Positions 62,053 through 64,000 of a DNA stretch of 64,000 nt are shown here, piece by piece. Position numbers and translations under genes: made by a program. The number at the start of each line of letters is the position of its first letter. Position 1 is the first letter of the stretch. The stretch comes from Streptantibioticus silvisoli (GTDB lineage Bacteria > Actinomycetota > Actinomycetes > Streptomycetales > Streptomycetaceae). The notes under the pieces were generated by a model, which did no database searches, had not been told where the DNA came from, and saw only the letters and a program-made list of their open reading frames with translations. The stretch is taken from assembly GCF_027947535.2 (NCBI RefSeq), contig NZ_JAAGKO020000003.1, positions 62,001 through 126,000 on the forward strand. Direction: 5' to 3'.

Positions 62053-62512
62053 TGCGCACCTCACAAGGACGTCGAATATGGCATGCACAGAACAGCACAT
62101 CGACGTGTCGCGGACTACACGTGGCGGGCGAAGACCTGGGCGGGGGTTGGTAAATTCCGGCGGCGGCGGCCCGGGCCGATCCGCCGCCGCACCACCGCGC
62201 GCGAGCGCCACCTTTGAAGACATCGGCGACCCGGCGTACGCGCGCGGCCACCGCAGGTGACGGCACAGCCGGCGCACAGCGCGGGCAGCGCGGCCGCCGG
62301 GCCGCCTTTCACCTGGGAAGTCTTTACTTTCGGCGGAAGTCATCTCCGCAGCTCTTTCAGTCCACCGGTGGTCGAGACCAATGGAGTTCCGGCGATCCCC
62401 TTCCGCGTGCGGCATGATCACGCGTACGGTCGCAACGCCTTGGCGCCTGTCATGGCCACGGCAATCAGGCGGCACCGAGCGCTTCCCACCCCTCGCACCG
62501 GAAGAGGCACCC
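62053..62512. other. Intergenic region between divergent secreted-protein genes
   Basis: 460 bp with no gene. Relatively AT-rich around 62060-62100 (GACGTCGAATATGGCATGC) and 62310-62370 (GGAAGTCTTTACTTTCGGCG), probable promoter positions for the two neighbours. No clear repeat or hairpin seen. Confidence 0.45.
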
Positions 62513-63652
62513 ATGGACGAGCCCCGCAGTCTCCACGTCCGGCGACGCACCCTCCTCGCCGCGACCGGCGCGGCCGTGGCTGCCGCGTCCGTGACCACCA
62601 CCGCGGCCGCCGCCGCGACCCGGCTGCCCGGCGCCGCCCGGCCGGCCACGCTGACCGCCGCGCAGACCGCCGGACAGCGGGTCATCTGGTCCTACCCCGG
62701 CCTGACCCCGCCGCAGAGCCTGCTGACCGCCATCTCCTACGGGCACGCCGCGGGCGTCATCTTCTTCGGCGAGAACATCTCCAGCAACAGCCAGATCGCC
62801 TCCGTCATCGCGCAGTTGAACGAGGCGAACGCCTCCAACCCGGTGAAGTCCCCGCTGCTGATGATGACCGACCAGGAGGGCGGGCAGGTGCGCCGGCTGT
62901 CCGGGGCGCCGACCCTGTCGGAGAAGCAGATCGGCGCGTCGTCCCAGGCGTCCAGCCAGGCGGCGAGCGCGGGCACCGGCGCCGGGCAGAACCTGCTGAG
63001 CGCCAGCATGAACATGAACCTGGCCCCGGTGCTGGACGTCTACCGCACGGCCGGCGACTTCGACGACCAGTACGGCCGCTCCTACAGCACCGACCCGGCC
63101 GTCTGCTCCAGCCTGGGCAGCGTCTTCATCCACTCCCAGCAGCAGACCGGGGTGGTCGCCTGCGCCAAGCACTTCCCCGGCCTGGGCGCGGCGACCGCCA
63201 GCGAGGACACCGACGCCGGCCCGGTCACCCTGACCCAGTCGCTGTCGGACCTGCGCAACATCGACGAGTACCCCTACGCCGCCGCGATCACCTCCGGCGT
63301 GAAGTCGGTCATGGTCTCCTGGGCGATCTACACCGCGCTGGACTCCACGAACCCGGCCGGCTTCTCGTCCGCCATCATCCAGGGCGAACTGCGCGACCGC
63401 CTCGGCTTCACCGGCGTGACGATCACCGACGCGCTGGAGGCCGGCGCGATCCCGTCGTCGATGACCACCGCGCAGCGCTCGGTGAAGGCGGCCGGCGCCG
63501 GCATGGACCTGCTGCTGTGCTCGGCCCGCGACGTCTCGCAGGGCATCGACGCGGTCAACGCGCTGGCCGACGCCTACACCTCCGGGTCGCTGCCCAAGAG
63601 CGCGTTCGACGCCGCCGTCAGCCGCGTGCAGGCCCTGCGCGCCTCGATCTGA
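62513..63652 (+). CDS. Secreted GH3 (NagZ-like) protein with altered acid/base motif
   Basis: 379-residue exported protein; the signal VRRRTLLAATGAAVAAAS is twin-arginine-like. Glycoside hydrolase family 3, beta-N-acetylhexosaminidase type: GVIFFGENISSNSQIASVI, MMTDQEGGQVRRLSGAP, NMNLAPVLDVYR, CAKHFPGLGAATASEDTDAG and GVTITDALEAGAI with the likely nucleophile Asp. In NagZ the KHFPG motif is followed by a D-x-H acid/base pair; here Glu-Asp-Thr-Asp stands instead, a form I recall in actinobacterial relatives, so activity is uncertain. ATG preceded by GGAAGAGG. Confidence 0.83.
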   Translation: MDEPRSLHVRRRTLLAATGAAVAAASVTTTAAAAATRLPGAARPATLTAAQTAGQRVIWSYPGLTPPQSLLTAISYGHAAGVIFFGENISSNSQIASVIAQLNEANASNPVKSPLLMMTDQEGGQVRRLSGAPTLSEKQIGASSQASSQAASAGTGAGQNLLSASMNMNLAPVLDVYRTAGDFDDQYGRSYSTDPAVCSSLGSVFIHSQQQTGVVACAKHFPGLGAATASEDTDAGPVTLTQSLSDLRNIDEYPYAAAITSGVKSVMVSWAIYTALDSTNPAGFSSAIIQGELRDRLGFTGVTITDALEAGAIPSSMTTAQRSVKAAGAGMDLLLCSARDVSQGIDAVNALADAYTSGSLPKSAFDAAVSRVQALRASI

Positions 63653-63683
63653 CCCCCGCGCCCGCCGCACGTGGTGCGGGACG

Positions 63684-64000
63684 TCAGTTGTGGTCCCAGG
63701 TGACGGAGAAGTTCTCGCCGCCGGACAGCGCCGACGTGGTGGCCTTCGTGGTGCTGCCGGAGGCCATGTTGATCTGGTCCGGGTCGAAGTCGCCGATCGG
63801 CTCGCCGTTGGCGGTGGCGCCGGTGAAGGAGGCGGTGCCGAAGTTGGTCAGCGGCAGCACGCTGTCGCTGGCCGGGGCCTCGGCGATGATCTCGGCGGAG
63901 GCGTCCTCGGCGGTGGAGGAGGTCTTGGTGGTGGTCTTCGTCCAGCCCTGCGTGGTGTCCGCCAGCTTCAGCGTGAAGGTGCTGCCGCTGACGCTCACCG
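63684..64000 (-). CDS. G1/A4-family (eqolisin-like) peptidase, C-terminal part
   Basis: The frame runs off the right edge, so only about the last 105 residues are seen; the GTG near the edge is not a credible start. The segment FTLKLADTTQGWTKTTTKTS, SAEIIAEAPASDSVLPLTNF and GTASFTGATANGEPIG matches the C-terminal half of the glutamic peptidases of fungi and their bacterial relatives, with a Glu in the SAEIIAE strand where the catalytic Glu lies. These are secreted acid-active proteases. The catalytic Gln and any signal peptide lie outside the window. Confidence 0.7.
   Translation of the reverse strand, partial: VSVSGSTFTLKLADTTQGWTKTTTKTSSTAEDASAEIIAEAPASDSVLPLTNFGTASFTGATANGEPIGDFDPDQINMASGSTTKATTSALSGGENFSVTWDHN

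Noticed and set aside
62513..64000. GH3 and G1-type peptidase genes as part of the dextran locus
   Set aside because: They are separated by convergent terminators and a divergent gap, and neither family acts on alpha-1,6-glucan.

Overview
The DNA is extremely GC-rich, with coding frames set by strong third-position G/C bias, GTG and TTG starts, GGAGG-type ribosome sites and many 4-base ATGA/GTGA start-stop overlaps. It carries a whiE-type spore-pigment cluster, a SARP regulator, a glutamate ABC system of the gluABCD type and a sugar importer with no ATPase gene of its own. Together these point to a Streptomyces-like actinomycete (Streptomyces, Kitasatospora, Streptacidiphilus or a close relative). 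No tRNA, rRNA, CRISPR array, insertion sequence or phage gene was seen.

Layout. 1-9.3 kb: metabolic and secreted proteins (aldo/keto reductase, glyoxalase-like protein, quinone oxidoreductase, acetyltransferase, Asp23 protein, secreted phosphoesterase) and an EfeO-EfeB iron uptake pair. 9.3-18.7 kb: aromatic polyketide spore-pigment cluster of whiE type (divergent hydroxylase; then WhiE I, cupin, KS-alpha, KS-beta, ACP, aromatase and cyclase genes), facing a two-gene operon of a secreted beta-helix protein and an O-methyltransferase. 19-27 kb: housekeeping and accessory genes, including an alditol oxidase next to an aldo/keto reductase. 27.2-31.8 kb: glutamate-type ABC transporter and a divergent LysR regulator.

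32.2-49.9 kb is the most interesting part: a ribosomal peptide (RiPP) cluster. A small SARP gene is followed by a tightly overlapping operon: a leader-binding/ThiF-like protein, two YcaO cyclodehydratases, an azoline dehydrogenase, a split LanB dehydratase, a leader-binding-domain/M50 protease fusion and an ABC exporter. A 55-residue precursor gene lies convergent to the operon; its last 22 residues are all Ser, Thr or Cys except one Ala. An M20 amidohydrolase is divergent from it. No [4+2] pyridine-forming cyclase is present, so the predicted product is a heavily azole-substituted and dehydrated peptide, probably linear (goadsporin-like logic), rather than a classical thiopeptide. Pairs of 11-bp direct repeats, typical of SARP sites, lie before the SARP gene, the operon and the precursor.

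50-61 kb looks like a complete alpha-1,6-glucan (dextran-type) utilisation locus: a secreted GH15-like enzyme and a secreted GH27 isomaltodextranase-like enzyme share a divergent promoter region with matching inverted elements; then come a ROK repressor, a binding protein with two permeases, and an intracellular GH13 glucosidase. 61-64 kb: secreted phospholipase D-like protein, secreted GH3 protein, and the C-terminal end of a G1-type peptidase that runs off the window.

A recurring small-scale feature is short tandem repeats that begin in the last codons of a gene and copy its stop codon (four cases).
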